DNA of 64,000 bases from Psychrobacillus sp032154225 (GCF_032154225.1 NZ_JALDYF010000006.1:145948-209947); one strand, 5' to 3'. Shown: positions 42,524-52,991, counted from the first letter of the stretch. Program-made: numbers and translations. The notes: a model not told the origin generated them from the sequence alone.

Positions 42524-43219
42524 ATGGCTAAAACAGGTAAAAAATTACAAGAAGCTTCAAAATTAATCGATGCTAACGTACTATATTCGGCTAAAGAAGC
42601 AATCGAGCTTGCGAAAAAAACAAGCACAGCAAACTTTGATGCAACTGTAGAAGTAGCATTCCGTTTAGGAATCGATACTCGTAAAAATGACCAACAAATC
42701 CGTGGGGCAGTTGTGCTTCCAAATGGAACTGGTAAAACTCAACGCGTATTAGTATTCGCTAAAGGTGAAAAACTTAAAGAAGCAGAAGCTGCTGGTGCAG
42801 ACTATGCAGGTGATTCAGAATATATCACTAAAATCCAACAAGGGTGGTTTGACTTCGATGTAATCGTAGCTACTCCAGACATGATGGGTGAAGTTGGTAA
42901 AATCGGTCGTGTTCTTGGACCTAAAGGCTTAATGCCAAACCCGAAAACAGGTACTGTTACATTTGATGTAACGAAAGCAGTAGCAGAAATCAAAGCTGGT
43001 AAGGTAGAATACCGCGCTGATAAAACTGGTATTATTCATGCGCCTATCGGGAAAGTATCTTTCGAAGATGAAAAATTAGTAGAGAACTTCTTAGCTGTAT
43101 TTGAAGTTGTTCAAAAAGCTAAACCAGCTTCTTCAAAAGGAACTTACATGAAGTCAGTAAACGTTACAACTACAATGGGTCCTGCTGTTAAAGTGGACGC
43201 TCAAAGTGTAAAAGCGTAA
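42524..43219 (+). CDS. rplA: Ribosomal protein L1
   Basis: The protein has 231 residues from ATG 42524 behind AAGGAGG; a longer frame from 42443 lacks homology and a site. L1 forms the mobile stalk by the E-site and represses its own operon in many bacteria. The leader before it contains a GGTTGTGG/CTACAACC hairpin (about 42437-42472) that could be its target. Confidence 0.97.
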   Translation: MAKTGKKLQEASKLIDANVLYSAKEAIELAKKTSTANFDATVEVAFRLGIDTRKNDQQIRGAVVLPNGTGKTQRVLVFAKGEKLKEAEAAGADYAGDSEYITKIQQGWFDFDVIVATPDMMGEVGKIGRVLGPKGLMPNPKTGTVTFDVTKAVAEIKAGKVEYRADKTGIIHAPIGKVSFEDEKLVENFLAVFEVVQKAKPASSKGTYMKSVNVTTTMGPAVKVDAQSVKA

Positions 43220-43234
43220 CAATAAAATAAATTG

Positions 43235-43263
43235 TTGACAATTGAAGGTTTATTTGTTAAAAT
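43235..43263 (+). promoter_or_regulatory. Sigma-A promoter of rplJL
   Basis: TTGACA (43235-43240) and TAAAAT (43258-43263) are 17 bases apart, right after the rplA stop codon. Confidence 0.85.
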
Positions 43264-43274
43264 GACCTTTGTTG

Positions 43275-43412
43275 TTAAATATACATTTGTACCGAAGACA
43301 GTAGGAGTGATTTATCACTTAATTCCCTACCGAGGACAAGCAAAATCAGATTCTTATTAGATGATGACTTTCTGCCTCTGTGTCTACTCGTAGATCAGAG
43401 GCTTTCTTTTGT
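43275..43412 (+). ncRNA. L10 leader of rplJL with terminator
   Basis: The 5' region between the promoter and rplJ folds into stems such as the pairing around GTAGGAG/CTCCTAC-type segments and ends in an intrinsic terminator (GCCTCTG 43374-43380 with CAGAGGC 43396-43402, then T-rich). This is the usual place and form of the L10(L12) autoregulatory leader in Bacillales. Confidence 0.75.
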
Positions 43413-43447
43413 CGGTATAAATGGCCAATCTTATAGGAGGTGCCAAG

Positions 43448-43948
43448 ATGAGCAATGCAATTGAAACAAAAAAAGTGCAAGTTCTAGAAATTGCAGAAAA
43501 GTTTAAAGCTGCTGCGTCTGTAGTAGTAGTTGACTACCGTGGTTTAAACGTTACGCAAGTAACTGAATTACGTAAACAACTTCGTGAAGCTGGTGTTGAG
43601 TTCAAAGTTTACAAAAACTCACTTACACGCCGTGCTACTGAAATTGCTGGAGTTGACGGGATCAATGAACATCTTATTGGTCCAAACGCAGTTGCATTTT
43701 CTAACGAAGATGTAGTTGCACCTGCAAAAATCATTAATGATTTTGCTAAAAAGCACGAACATTTAGAAATTAAAGCTGGAATCATCGAAGGAACTGTAGC
43801 ATCTGCTGAAGATGTGAAAGCATTAGCAGAACTTCCATCACGCGAAGGACTACTTTCAATGCTTCTTTCAGTACTTCAAGCTCCAATGCGCAACTTTGCG
43901 CTTGCAACAAAAGCTGTTGCAGAACAAAAAGAAGAACAAGGCGCATAA
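43448..43948 (+). CDS. rplJ: Ribosomal protein L10
   Basis: The protein has 166 residues from ATG 43448 behind TAGGAGG; the frame extends upstream without a site. It has the usual VVVDYRGLNVTQVTELRKQL region. L10 is the base on which L12 dimers sit and is the sensor that binds the leader RNA when in excess. Confidence 0.97.
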   Translation: MSNAIETKKVQVLEIAEKFKAAASVVVVDYRGLNVTQVTELRKQLREAGVEFKVYKNSLTRRATEIAGVDGINEHLIGPNAVAFSNEDVVAPAKIINDFAKKHEHLEIKAGIIEGTVASAEDVKALAELPSREGLLSMLLSVLQAPMRNFALATKAVAEQKEEQGA

Positions 43949-44017
43949 TTTATTACGCGGCTTAAACACAACTAAAAGGCTAATAGCCTAAATTATCCAT
44001 AATAGGAGGAAAATATA

Positions 44018-44380
44018 ATGAATAACGAACAAATCTTAGAAGCTATCAAATCAATGACAGTTCTTGAATTAAACGACTTAGTAAAAGCAATTGAAGAAGA
44101 ATTCGGTGTTACTGCTGCTGCTCCAATGGCAATGGCTGCTGGTGGCGGAGCTGCTGCTGCTGAAGAAAAAACTGATTTTGACGTAATCCTTGCATCTGCT
44201 GGAGATCAAAAAATCAAAGTAATCAAAGTGGTTCGTGAAATCACTGGTCTTGGATTGAAAGAAGCTAAAGAATTAGTTGACAACGCTCCTAAAGCTCTTA
44301 AAGAAGGCGTTTCTAAAGACGAAGCAGAAGCTTTCAAAGCACAACTTGAAGAAGTTGGCGCAGGCGTAGAAGTTAAGTAA
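44018..44380 (+). CDS. rplL: Ribosomal protein L7/L12
   Basis: The 120-residue protein has the N-terminal dimer helix, an Ala/Gly hinge (about 36-53) and the C-terminal factor-binding domain (KIKVIKVVREITGLGLKEAK). It recruits elongation factors G and Tu, both encoded further down in this window. Confidence 0.98.
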   Translation: MNNEQILEAIKSMTVLELNDLVKAIEEEFGVTAAAPMAMAAGGGAAAAEEKTDFDVILASAGDQKIKVIKVVREITGLGLKEAKELVDNAPKALKEGVSKDEAEAFKAQLEEVGAGVEVK

Positions 44381-44392
44381 TTTTGTACAATT

Positions 44393-44433
44393 CGAAGAAA
44401 AAAGCTCGTCTGTAAACGACGGGCTTTTCTTCG
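44393..44433 (+). terminator. Terminator after rplL
   Basis: CGAAGAAA and AAGCTCGTC pair with GACGGGCTT and TTCTTCG (44393-44410 with 44417-44433) around a short loop, including G-U pairs. The 3' side is T-rich. Expression of the downstream methyltransferase may be reduced by it. Confidence 0.75.
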
Positions 44434-44456
44434 TATGTATTGCGGAGGGTGATTTG

Positions 44457-45077
44457 GTGTCTGATCATTATTACTCTAGGAAACCTCAAACGGAAAGTAA
44501 ACCGCGTCATTGGAATTTTACGTTGCTCGGGCACAATTTCCGGTTTGAAACAGATGCAGGTGTATTTAGTAAGAGCGAAGTAGATTTTGGCTCCCGTGTA
44601 TTAATCGATGCTTTTGAAGCGCCGGATCTAGAAGGTTCAATTTTAGATATAGGCTGTGGATATGGGCCGATAGGTCTTTCTATTGCAAAAGCAAATGAGA
44701 AAAGAACAGTTCATTTGGTAGATGTTAACACACGTGCAATCCAACTTGCAGAAAAAAATGCTGCTGCTAACGGGATACAAAATGTACGAATCTATGAAAG
44801 TGATGGATTGTCAGCGGTTGACACTGCGAACTTTGCGGCTATTATAACTAATCCACCGATTCGCGCTGGGAAAGAAACTATTTTTCGTTTCTATAATGAA
44901 TCCTATGAAAAGTTAGTTTCAAAGGGAGAATTGTGGGTTGTGATTCAAAAGAAACAAGGGGCACCATCAACTTTTAGTTATTTAGAAGAGATTTTTGGTC
45001 AAGTTGATGTGGTAGATAAAGCTAGAGGTTATTGGATTATCAAAGCTACAAAGATTGACTTGACAAAATCGCTATGA
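44457..45077 (+). CDS. ybxB: YbxB, RsmC-like rRNA methyltransferase
   Basis: The protein has about 206 residues from GTG 44457 behind GGAGGGTG; B. subtilis YbxB also begins MSDHYYS. The SAM loop LDIGCGYGPIGL and the target motif NPPIRAGK of guanine-N2 methyltransferases are both present. It probably methylates 16S rRNA. It is the conserved gene between rplL and rpoB in Bacillales. Confidence 0.92.
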   Translation: MSDHYYSRKPQTESKPRHWNFTLLGHNFRFETDAGVFSKSEVDFGSRVLIDAFEAPDLEGSILDIGCGYGPIGLSIAKANEKRTVHLVDVNTRAIQLAEKNAAANGIQNVRIYESDGLSAVDTANFAAIITNPPIRAGKETIFRFYNESYEKLVSKGELWVVIQKKQGAPSTFSYLEEIFGQVDVVDKARGYWIIKATKIDLTKSL

Positions 45078-45086
45078 TATTATAAT
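45060..45086 (+). promoter_or_regulatory. Possible promoter upstream of rpoB
   Basis: TTGACA (45060-45065) overlaps the end of ybxB. TATAAT (45081-45086) is 15 bases away and TAATAA (45083-45088) is 17 away. The spacing is not ideal for the better -10. The 200-base leader behind it includes a GAGCTCT/AGAACTC hairpin (about 45184-45203) followed by T-rich sequence, a possible attenuator. Confidence 0.5.
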
Positions 45087-45288
45087 AAAATGCAAAAATA
45101 TTATTTTGAGGACTTATGCCCTTTTGAATAAAGGCAACAAATAAGGGTATACTGGCCGAAAGAAAAGTTTGGTTAATCAAAAATGAGCTCTTATAATAGA
45201 ACTCGTTTTCTTTTTGTCTTTTCGATATCATACACTAATTTGTTGATATGGGAAAGACCTATTATCGCTTTATTGAGGGGTGAATGAG

Positions 45289-48200
45289 TTGACAGGTCAA
45301 CTAGTTCAGTACGGACAACACCGCCAACGCAGAAGCTTTGCGCGTATTAGTGAGGTGCTTGAACTTCCGAATTTAATCGAAATTCAAACAGTATCTTACG
45401 AATGGTTCCTGGAGGAAGGATTACGTGAAATGTTCCGAGACATTTCACCAATCGAGGACTTTACAGGCAATCTATCACTTGAATTTGTCGACTATAGTTT
45501 AAATGAACCGAAGTATTCGGTCGATGAATCAAAAGAACGTGACACAACTTACGCAGCACCACTACGCGTAAAAGTACGTCTCCACAACAAAGAAACGGCT
45601 GAAGTGAAAGAACAAGACGTCTTTATGGGTGATTTCCCACTAATGACGGAAACAGGTACTTTCGTTATCAATGGTGCTGAGCGCGTTATCGTATCTCAGT
45701 TAGTCCGTTCACCAAGTGTTTACTTCCATGACAAAACAGACAAAAACGGTAAAAAAGGTTTTGGAGCTACGGTAATTCCAAACCGCGGTGCTTGGCTAGA
45801 ATATGAAATCGATGCAAAAGACGTAGTATACGTTCGTATCGACCGCACTCGTAAATTACCAGTTACTGTTTTACTTCGTGCATTAGGCTTTGGATCAGAT
45901 CAAGAAATCATCGAACTAATCGGTGATAATGAATACCTACGTAATACGCTAGAAAAAGATAATACAGAAACTGCTGAAAAAGCGTTACTTGAAATCTACG
46001 AGCGTCTACGCCCAGGTGAACCACCAACAGTTGAAAGTGCGAAGAGCTTACTTTATTCTCGATTCTTCGATCCAAAACGCTATGATTTAGCGAATGTTGG
46101 TCGTTACAAAATGAACAAAAAATTGGATATTAAAAACCGTTTGTTTAACCAAACAGTAGCGGAAACGCTAATAGATCCAGAAACAGGTGAAATTTTAGTA
46201 GAAGCAGGTACACTTATTGATCGTCGAGTGCTTGATCGACTAATTCCACACTTGGAAAATGGTATTGGGTTTAAAACATTATCTCAAGTTGGTGGTGTTT
46301 TAGATGACAACGTTACTATTCAATCGATTAAAATTTTCGCTCCAAACAATGAAGAGCAAAAAGAAATTAATGTTATTAGTAATGCGTATGTAGAAACAGA
46401 AGTTAAAAACATTACGCCTGCTGATATTATTTCTTCTATCGGCTACTTCTTCAACCTACTATACAACGTTGGAAACACAGATGATATCGATCATCTAGGA
46501 AACCGTCGTTTACGTTCAGTAGGGGAATTATTACAAAATCAATTCCGTATAGGTCTTTCTCGTATGGAGCGTGTAGTTCGTGAGCGTATGTCTATTAACG
46601 ACACACAAGCAATCGTTCCACAACAATTGATCAATATCCGTCCTGTAATTGCGTCTATTAAAGAATTCTTTGGTAGTTCTCAATTATCTCAGTTCATGGA
46701 TCAAACAAACCCACTTGCTGAACTTACGCACAAACGTCGTTTGTCTGCACTTGGACCCGGTGGTTTAACACGTGAGCGTGCTGGATTTGAAGTACGTGAC
46801 GTTCATTACTCACATTACGGTCGTATGTGTCCAATTGAAACACCTGAGGGACCAAATATTGGACTTATAAACTCACTATCTAGCTTTGCAAAAGTGAATA
46901 AATTTGGATTTATCGAAACTCCATACCGTCGTGTTGACCCTGAAACAGGTCTTGTTACTTCGCGTATCGACTACTTAACTGCTGATGAAGAGGATAATTA
47001 TGTGGTAGCGCAAGCTAACTCTCCACTTTCAGATGAAGGTGAATTCTTAAAAGAAGAAGTTGTTGGTCGTTTCCGTGGAGATAACACTGTATTTAGAAAA
47101 GATCAAATTGACTATATGGACGTTTCACCGAAACAAGTAGTATCTGCGGCAACAGCATGTATCCCGTTCTTAGAAAACGATGACTCTAACCGTGCCCTAA
47201 TGGGAGCGAACATGCAACGTCAAGCTGTTCCTTTACTAAATCCAGAAGCTCCTTTCGTAGGAACTGGAATGGAACATGTAAATGCACGTGATTCTGGTGC
47301 TGCTGTTATCGCTAAGTACTCTGGTAGAGTTGAACATGTTGAAGCAAAACAAATTCGTGTACGTCGTATTGAAAAAGTCGACGGAAAAGATATTGAAGGC
47401 GATTTAACATCATACAAAATTTCGAAATTTGTTCGTTCAAACCATGGTACATCTATTAACCAACGTCCAATTGTTAAAGTTGGCGATTATGTTGAACCTC
47501 TTGATATTCTTGCAGATGGTCCTTCTATGGAACAAGGTGAATTAGCGTTAGGTCGTAACGTATTAGTAGCCTTCATGACATGGGACGGATATAACTACGA
47601 GGATGCTGTAATCATGAGTGAGCGTCTAGTGAAAGATGATGTGTATACTTCAGTTCATATTGAAGAATACGAATCAGAATCACGTGATACGAAGCTTGGA
47701 CCGGAAGAAATTACGCGTGACATTCCAAACGTCGGAGAAGATGCATTACGCAACTTAGATGATCGTGGAATTATCCGTATAGGTGCAGAAGTTAGAGACG
47801 GTGATATTTTAGTTGGTAAAGTAACACCAAAAGGAGTTACTGAGTTAACTGCTGAAGAACGTCTACTTCATGCGATTTTCGGTGAAAAAGCTCGTGAAGT
47901 TCGCGATACATCACTACGTGTACCTCATGGTGCTGGTGGTATTGTATTAGATGTTAAAGTATTTAATCGTGAAGATGGCGATGAATTATCTCCAGGCGTT
48001 AACCAATTAGTTCGTGCTTATATCGTTCAAAAACGTAAAATCTCCGTTGGGGATAAAATGGCCGGACGACATGGTAACAAAGGGGTAATCTCGCGTATCC
48101 TTCCAGAAGAAGATATGCCATTCCTTCCAGATGGAACGCCAGTAGATATCATGTTAAATCCACTAGGTGTACCTTCTCGTATGAATATTGGGCAAGTATT

Positions 48201-48843
48201 GGAGCTGCACTTAGGTATGGCTGCAAAATTGTTAGGTGTTCATATGGCATCACCAGTATTTGATGGTGCAAATGAAGAAGACGTTTGGTCTACAATGGAA
48301 GAAGCAGGTCTAGACCGTGATGGGAAAACTACTCTATACGACGGACGCTCAGGTGAACCATTTGATAACCGAGTTTCTGTTGGTGTTATGTATATGATTA
48401 AACTTGCCCACATGGTAGATGATAAGTTACATGCAAGGTCTACTGGACCGTATTCACTAGTTACGCAACAACCTCTTGGAGGTAAAGCGCAGTTTGGCGG
48501 ACAACGTTTTGGAGAGATGGAAGTATGGGCACTTGAAGCTTATGGTGCAGCTTATACATTACAAGAAATTTTAACAGTTAAATCCGATGACGTTGTTGGA
48601 CGTGTGAAAACATATGAAGCAATTGTTAAAGGAGAAAGCGTACCAGAACCAGGTGTTCCAGAATCATTCAAAGTATTGATCAAGGAACTACAAAGTTTAG
48701 GTATGGACGTTAAAATGTTAACAATCGACGAAGAAGAAATTGAGCTTCGTGATTTAGATGAAGATGATGATATTCCTGCAGCTGACGCACTTGGTATTTT
48801 ACCAATCACAGCGGAGGAAGAACCAGTTGGAACAGTTGAATAA
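45289..48843 (+). CDS. rpoB: RpoB, RNA polymerase beta subunit
   Basis: The protein has 1184 residues from TTG 45289, which is 6 bases after GAGGGGTG and gives the Bacillus N-terminus MTGQLVQYG. The rifampicin region (QLSQFMDQTNPLAELTHKRR) has the normal sensitive residues Asp, His and Ser, so no common rifampicin-resistance change is visible. The beta subunit forms half of the active-site cleft. The C-terminus is a short acidic tail. Confidence 0.98.
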   Translation: MTGQLVQYGQHRQRRSFARISEVLELPNLIEIQTVSYEWFLEEGLREMFRDISPIEDFTGNLSLEFVDYSLNEPKYSVDESKERDTTYAAPLRVKVRLHNKETAEVKEQDVFMGDFPLMTETGTFVINGAERVIVSQLVRSPSVYFHDKTDKNGKKGFGATVIPNRGAWLEYEIDAKDVVYVRIDRTRKLPVTVLLRALGFGSDQEIIELIGDNEYLRNTLEKDNTETAEKALLEIYERLRPGEPPTVESAKSLLYSRFFDPKRYDLANVGRYKMNKKLDIKNRLFNQTVAETLIDPETGEILVEAGTLIDRRVLDRLIPHLENGIGFKTLSQVGGVLDDNVTIQSIKIFAPNNEEQKEINVISNAYVETEVKNITPADIISSIGYFFNLLYNVGNTDDIDHLGNRRLRSVGELLQNQFRIGLSRMERVVRERMSINDTQAIVPQQLINIRPVIASIKEFFGSSQLSQFMDQTNPLAELTHKRRLSALGPGGLTRERAGFEVRDVHYSHYGRMCPIETPEGPNIGLINSLSSFAKVNKFGFIETPYRRVDPETGLVTSRIDYLTADEEDNYVVAQANSPLSDEGEFLKEEVVGRFRGDNTVFRKDQIDYMDVSPKQVVSAATACIPFLENDDSNRALMGANMQRQAVPLLNPEAPFVGTGMEHVNARDSGAAVIAKYSGRVEHVEAKQIRVRRIEKVDGKDIEGDLTSYKISKFVRSNHGTSINQRPIVKVGDYVEPLDILADGPSMEQGELALGRNVLVAFMTWDGYNYEDAVIMSERLVKDDVYTSVHIEEYESESRDTKLGPEEITRDIPNVGEDALRNLDDRGIIRIGAEVRDGDILVGKVTPKGVTELTAEERLLHAIFGEKAREVRDTSLRVPHGAGGIVLDVKVFNREDGDELSPGVNQLVRAYIVQKRKISVGDKMAGRHGNKGVISRILPEEDMPFLPDGTPVDIMLNPLGVPSRMNIGQVLELHLGMAAKLLGVHMASPVFDGANEEDVWSTMEEAGLDRDGKTTLYDGRSGEPFDNRVSVGVMYMIKLAHMVDDKLHARSTGPYSLVTQQPLGGKAQFGGQRFGEMEVWALEAYGAAYTLQEILTVKSDDVVGRVKTYEAIVKGESVPEPGVPESFKVLIKELQSLGMDVKMLTIDEEEIELRDLDEDDDIPAADALGILPITAEEEPVGTVE

Positions 48844-49003
48844 AGAATAGCGAAAGGTACCGAGAGGGTCCTAAGCAAATTCTAGATTAAACAATAAGAA
48901 TCGGACAGGTGATGCCTGTCCGTATTTCCGTATAAAATTGCATAATGCAGAGCTACTTGGAAAAGTCTTTTAAAAGACACAAGACTAAAGGGAGGTAGGC
49001 TCC

Positions 49004-52000
49004 TTGATAGACGTTAATAATTTTGAGTATATGAAAATTGGTTTAGCTTCACCTGATAAAATCCGTTCATGGTCTTATGGGGAAGTTAAAAAACCTGAAA
49101 CAATTAATTATCGTACATTAAAACCTGAAAAAGATGGTTTATTCTGTGAACGTATTTTTGGTCCTACAAAGGATTGGGAATGTCATTGCGGTAAATATAA
49201 ACGCGTTCGTTATAAAGGTGTTGTATGTGATCGTTGTGGAGTAGAAGTAACACGTGCAAAAGTACGTCGTGAACGAATGGGTCACATCGAACTTGCAGCT
49301 CCGGTATCGCATATTTGGTATTTTAAAGGTATCCCAAGTCGTATGGGTCTGATTTTGGATATGTCTCCAAGATCACTAGAAGAAGTAATTTACTTTGCTT
49401 CTTATGTAGTAATAGAGCCAGCAGACACACCTCTTGAAAAGAAGCAATTGCTTTCTGAAAAAGAATACCGTGCTTATCGTGATAAGTTTGGAACTAAATT
49501 CCAGGCTGCGATGGGTGCCGAAGCTATCAAACGTTTACTTTCAGAAATTGATTTAGAAAGTGAAACAGAACAATTAAAAGAAGAGTTGAAAACAGCTCAA
49601 GGGCAACGTCGTACACGTGCTATTAAACGTTTAGAAGTCGTAGAATCTTTCCGTAATTCAGGGAACAGACCTGATTGGATGATTTTAGATGTTCTACCGG
49701 TAATTCCTCCAGAATTACGTCCGATGGTTCAGTTGGACGGTGGACGTTTTGCTACATCTGATCTAAATGATTTATATCGTCGTGTTATTAATCGTAACAA
49801 TCGTTTAAAACGTCTATTGGATCTTGGTGCTCCTAGTATCATCGTTCAAAATGAAAAACGTATGCTTCAAGAAGCTGTTGATGCTTTGATTGATAACGGT
49901 CGTCGTGGTCGTCCGGTAACCGGTCCGGGTAACCGTCCGTTGAAATCACTTTCACATATGTTAAAAGGGAAGCAAGGTCGTTTCCGTCAAAATCTACTTG
50001 GTAAACGTGTCGACTACTCTGGTCGTTCCGTTATCGTAGTAGGACCAAACTTGAAAATGTATCAATGTGGACTTCCAAAAGAAATGGCAATTGAACTATT
50101 TAAACCATTTGTTATGAAGGAACTTGTTGAACGTGGTTTAGCCCACAACATTAAGAGTGCAAAACGTAAAATTGAGCGTATGCATGCTGAAGTATGGGAT
50201 GTATTAGAAGATGTAATTAGAGAGCATCCGGTTTTACTTAACCGTGCCCCTACTCTTCACCGTCTTGGTATCCAAGCATTCGAACCAACATTAGTAGAAG
50301 GTCGCGCAATTCGCCTTCACCCTCTAGTATGTACAGCATATAATGCTGACTTTGATGGTGACCAAATGGCTGTTCACGTTCCTTTATCAGCAGAAGCACA
50401 AGCGGAAGCTCGTTTACTAATGCTTGCAGCACAAAACATTTTGAACCCGAAAGATGGAAAACCAGTAGTTACACCATCTCAAGATATGGTTTTAGGAAAC
50501 TATTACTTAACACTTGAGCGTAAAGGTGCAACAGGAGAAGGTACAACATTCTACGGTCCAAACGAAGTGCTAATTGCATACAATAATGGTCATGTACATT
50601 TACATTCACGTATTGCAATTTCTGCAGCATCACTTAATAACCAAACATTTACGGAAGAACAAAACAAGATGTTATTGTTAACTACTGTTGGTAAAGTCAT
50701 TTTCAATGAAATACTTCCAGAAACGTTCCCGTATATTAATGAACCAACAGACTTCAATTTACAAGTTGAAACTCCAGAAAGTTATTTTGTAGCTACAACT
50801 ACAGATGTGAAGAAACATATTGACTCTATGGATCTTGTACAACCGTTCAAGAAAAAAATCCTTGGAGAGATCATTGCAGAAGTATTTAAGAATTTCCATA
50901 TTACTGAAACGTCTAAAATGCTTGACCGTATGAAAGCCCTAGGATTTAAATATTCTACTAAAGCAGGTATTACAATAGGTATTTCAGATATCGTAGTACT
51001 TCCTGACAAAGGCGAGATTCTAGAAGAAGCACAAGGTAAAGTAGATAAAGTTTTAAAACAATTCCGCCGTGGTTTAATTACGGAAGAAGAGCGCTATGCA
51101 AGCGTAATCGGACATTGGAGTAAAGCAAAAGAAGTAATTCAAGAGAAACTGATGAAAACTCTTGATAACATGAACCCGATCTTCATGATGAGTGACTCTG
51201 GTGCCCGTGGTAATGCATCCAACTTTACTCAACTTGCAGGTATGCGTGGACTTATGGCCAATCCGGCTGGTCGAATTATTGAACTTCCGATTAAGTCATC
51301 GTTCCGTGAAGGGTTAACTGTTCTTGAGTACTTCATTTCAACACATGGTGCTCGTAAAGGTCTTGCCGATACTGCACTTAAAACAGCCGATTCAGGATAC
51401 TTAACTCGTCGTCTAGTAGATGTAGCACAAGACGTTATTGTTCGTGAAGAGGATTGTGGAACAGACCGTGGATTACTAATTGGTTCTCTTATGGAAGGTA
51501 CGGAAGTAATTGAAGAGTTTGGTGAGCGTATTGTTGGTCGCCATACGAAGAAAACAATTTTCCATCCAACTACAAATGATGTCATTTTAGAAAAAGACGG
51601 ACTAATTACACAAGATGTAGCTCGTGTTATTGAAGATGCTGGTATTGAAGAGTTAACGATTCGTTCAGCATTTACTTGTAATACAAGACACGGTGTATGT
51701 AAGAAATGTTACGGCTTAAACTTAGCTACTGGCGATACTGTTGAGGTTGGAGAAGCAGTAGGTATTATTGCAGCTCAATCTATCGGTGAACCGGGTACGC
51801 AGTTAACGATGCGTACATTCCATACAGGTGGGGTTGCTGGAGACGATATTACACAAGGTCTTCCGCGTATCCAAGAAATTTTCGAAGCACGTAATCCAAA
51901 AGGGCAAGCTGCTATTTCAGAAATTGCAGGTACTGTAACTGAAATTGAAGAAATTAGAGAAGGCCAAAAAGAAATTACAATTCAAGGTGCAGTAGAAACA

Positions 52001-52606
52001 CGTAAGTATTTGCCACCATATAATGCACGTTTAAAAGTTCAACTAAACGATGTGATTCAACGTGGACAGGTATTAACGGAAGGTTCTGTAGATCCAAAAG
52101 AATTGTTAAGAGTAAAAGATGTATCAACTGTTCAAGTGTACTTATTGAAAGAAGTACAAAAAGTTTATCGTATGCAAGGGGTAGAAATTGGTGATAAACA
52201 CATCGAAGTAATGGTTCGCCAAATGCTTCGTAAAATTCGTGTTATTGAAGCTGGTGAAACGGATTTACTTCCAGGATCACTGCTTGATATTCATCAATTT
52301 GCTGAAGCGAATAGAGATGCGGTTCTACAAGGTAAGATACCGGCAACTTGTCGCCCAGTAATTCTTGGTATTACAAAAGCTTCACTTGAAACAGAATCAT
52401 TCTTATCTGCGGCTTCATTCCAAGAAACAACTCGTGTCTTGACGGATGCAGCAATTAAAGGAAAACGCGATGAATTATTAGGATTGAAAGAAAACGTAAT
52501 TATCGGTAAACTAGTTCCAGCTGGTACAGGTATGCAACGTTATCGCCAAATCCGCATTACTGATAATGAAGCAGATAAAGGAAAAGAAGTAGTAAGCGCC
52601 GAATAA
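49004..52606 (+). CDS. rpoC: RpoC, RNA polymerase beta-prime subunit
   Basis: The 1200-residue protein starts at TTG 49004 behind AAAGGGAGGT. It has the N-terminal zinc site (CHCGKYKRVRYKGVVCDRCG), the catalytic NADFDGDQMAVH motif near residue 448, and the second zinc site (CNTRHGVCKKCYG). It binds the active-site magnesium ion. The 160 bases before it contain a CGGACAGG/CCTGTCCG hairpin without a T-run. Confidence 0.98.
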   Translation: MIDVNNFEYMKIGLASPDKIRSWSYGEVKKPETINYRTLKPEKDGLFCERIFGPTKDWECHCGKYKRVRYKGVVCDRCGVEVTRAKVRRERMGHIELAAPVSHIWYFKGIPSRMGLILDMSPRSLEEVIYFASYVVIEPADTPLEKKQLLSEKEYRAYRDKFGTKFQAAMGAEAIKRLLSEIDLESETEQLKEELKTAQGQRRTRAIKRLEVVESFRNSGNRPDWMILDVLPVIPPELRPMVQLDGGRFATSDLNDLYRRVINRNNRLKRLLDLGAPSIIVQNEKRMLQEAVDALIDNGRRGRPVTGPGNRPLKSLSHMLKGKQGRFRQNLLGKRVDYSGRSVIVVGPNLKMYQCGLPKEMAIELFKPFVMKELVERGLAHNIKSAKRKIERMHAEVWDVLEDVIREHPVLLNRAPTLHRLGIQAFEPTLVEGRAIRLHPLVCTAYNADFDGDQMAVHVPLSAEAQAEARLLMLAAQNILNPKDGKPVVTPSQDMVLGNYYLTLERKGATGEGTTFYGPNEVLIAYNNGHVHLHSRIAISAASLNNQTFTEEQNKMLLLTTVGKVIFNEILPETFPYINEPTDFNLQVETPESYFVATTTDVKKHIDSMDLVQPFKKKILGEIIAEVFKNFHITETSKMLDRMKALGFKYSTKAGITIGISDIVVLPDKGEILEEAQGKVDKVLKQFRRGLITEEERYASVIGHWSKAKEVIQEKLMKTLDNMNPIFMMSDSGARGNASNFTQLAGMRGLMANPAGRIIELPIKSSFREGLTVLEYFISTHGARKGLADTALKTADSGYLTRRLVDVAQDVIVREEDCGTDRGLLIGSLMEGTEVIEEFGERIVGRHTKKTIFHPTTNDVILEKDGLITQDVARVIEDAGIEELTIRSAFTCNTRHGVCKKCYGLNLATGDTVEVGEAVGIIAAQSIGEPGTQLTMRTFHTGGVAGDDITQGLPRIQEIFEARNPKGQAAISEIAGTVTEIEEIREGQKEITIQGAVETRKYLPPYNARLKVQLNDVIQRGQVLTEGSVDPKELLRVKDVSTVQVYLLKEVQKVYRMQGVEIGDKHIEVMVRQMLRKIRVIEAGETDLLPGSLLDIHQFAEANRDAVLQGKIPATCRPVILGITKASLETESFLSAASFQETTRVLTDAAIKGKRDELLGLKENVIIGKLVPAGTGMQRYRQIRITDNEADKGKEVVSAE

Positions 52607-52613
52607 AAAATTG

Positions 52614-52654
52614 AATAATAGGGAGAAGTTAAAAAATGTCTCCCTATTATTTTT
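52614..52654 (+). terminator. Terminator after rpoC
   Basis: A perfect 13-bp stem (52614-52626 with 52639-52651) followed by T. It closes the rpoBC unit. Confidence 0.9.
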
Positions 52655-52664
52655 ATGATTTATA

Positions 52665-52693
52665 TTGACAGCTATTTCAATGAGTGATAACAT
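52665..52693 (+). promoter_or_regulatory. Sigma-A promoter before rplGB
   Basis: TTGACA (52665-52670) and TAACAT (52688-52693) are 17 bases apart. It starts the str-operon side of the block. Confidence 0.8.
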
Positions 52694-52740
52694 ATTTAAG
52701 GTTGATAGTTATCTGACTTGTAGCTTTGGAGGATATGAAA

Positions 52741-52989
52741 ATGTCTTATGAAAAAGTAAAACAAGCGCAAAAAACAATCATAGGTACAAAGCAAGCAGTA
52801 AAAGCGATGAAAATAGGGCTTGTCAAAGAAGTTTATATTGCACTTGACGTAGATGAAAAAATCATTGAACTAGCACGACTAACAGCACAAGAAAACAATG
52901 TTCTTATTCATTATGTTGAGTCTAAAATAGATCTTGGTAAAGCTTGTGGATTGCGCTTAGGCGCGTCGGTAGTAGCTATTACTGTGTAA
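52741..52989 (+). CDS. rplGB: YbxF, L7Ae-family ribosomal protein
   Basis: The protein has 82 residues from ATG 52741, which is 8 bases after GGAGG. It is close to B. subtilis YbxF: MSYEKVKQAQKTIIGTKQAV at the start and LGKACGLRLGASVVAI at the end. L7Ae-type proteins bind kink-turns in RNA. It is the usual gene between rpoC and rpsL in Bacillales. Confidence 0.93.
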   Translation: MSYEKVKQAQKTIIGTKQAVKAMKIGLVKEVYIALDVDEKIIELARLTAQENNVLIHYVESKIDLGKACGLRLGASVVAITV

Positions 52990-52991
52990 CC

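Noticed and set aside
48844..49003. Terminator or new element between rpoB and rpoC
   Set aside because: A neat CGGACAGG/CCTGTCCG hairpin exists, but there is no T-run and no promoter, so it is probably just a spacer structure in an operon that must be co-transcribed.
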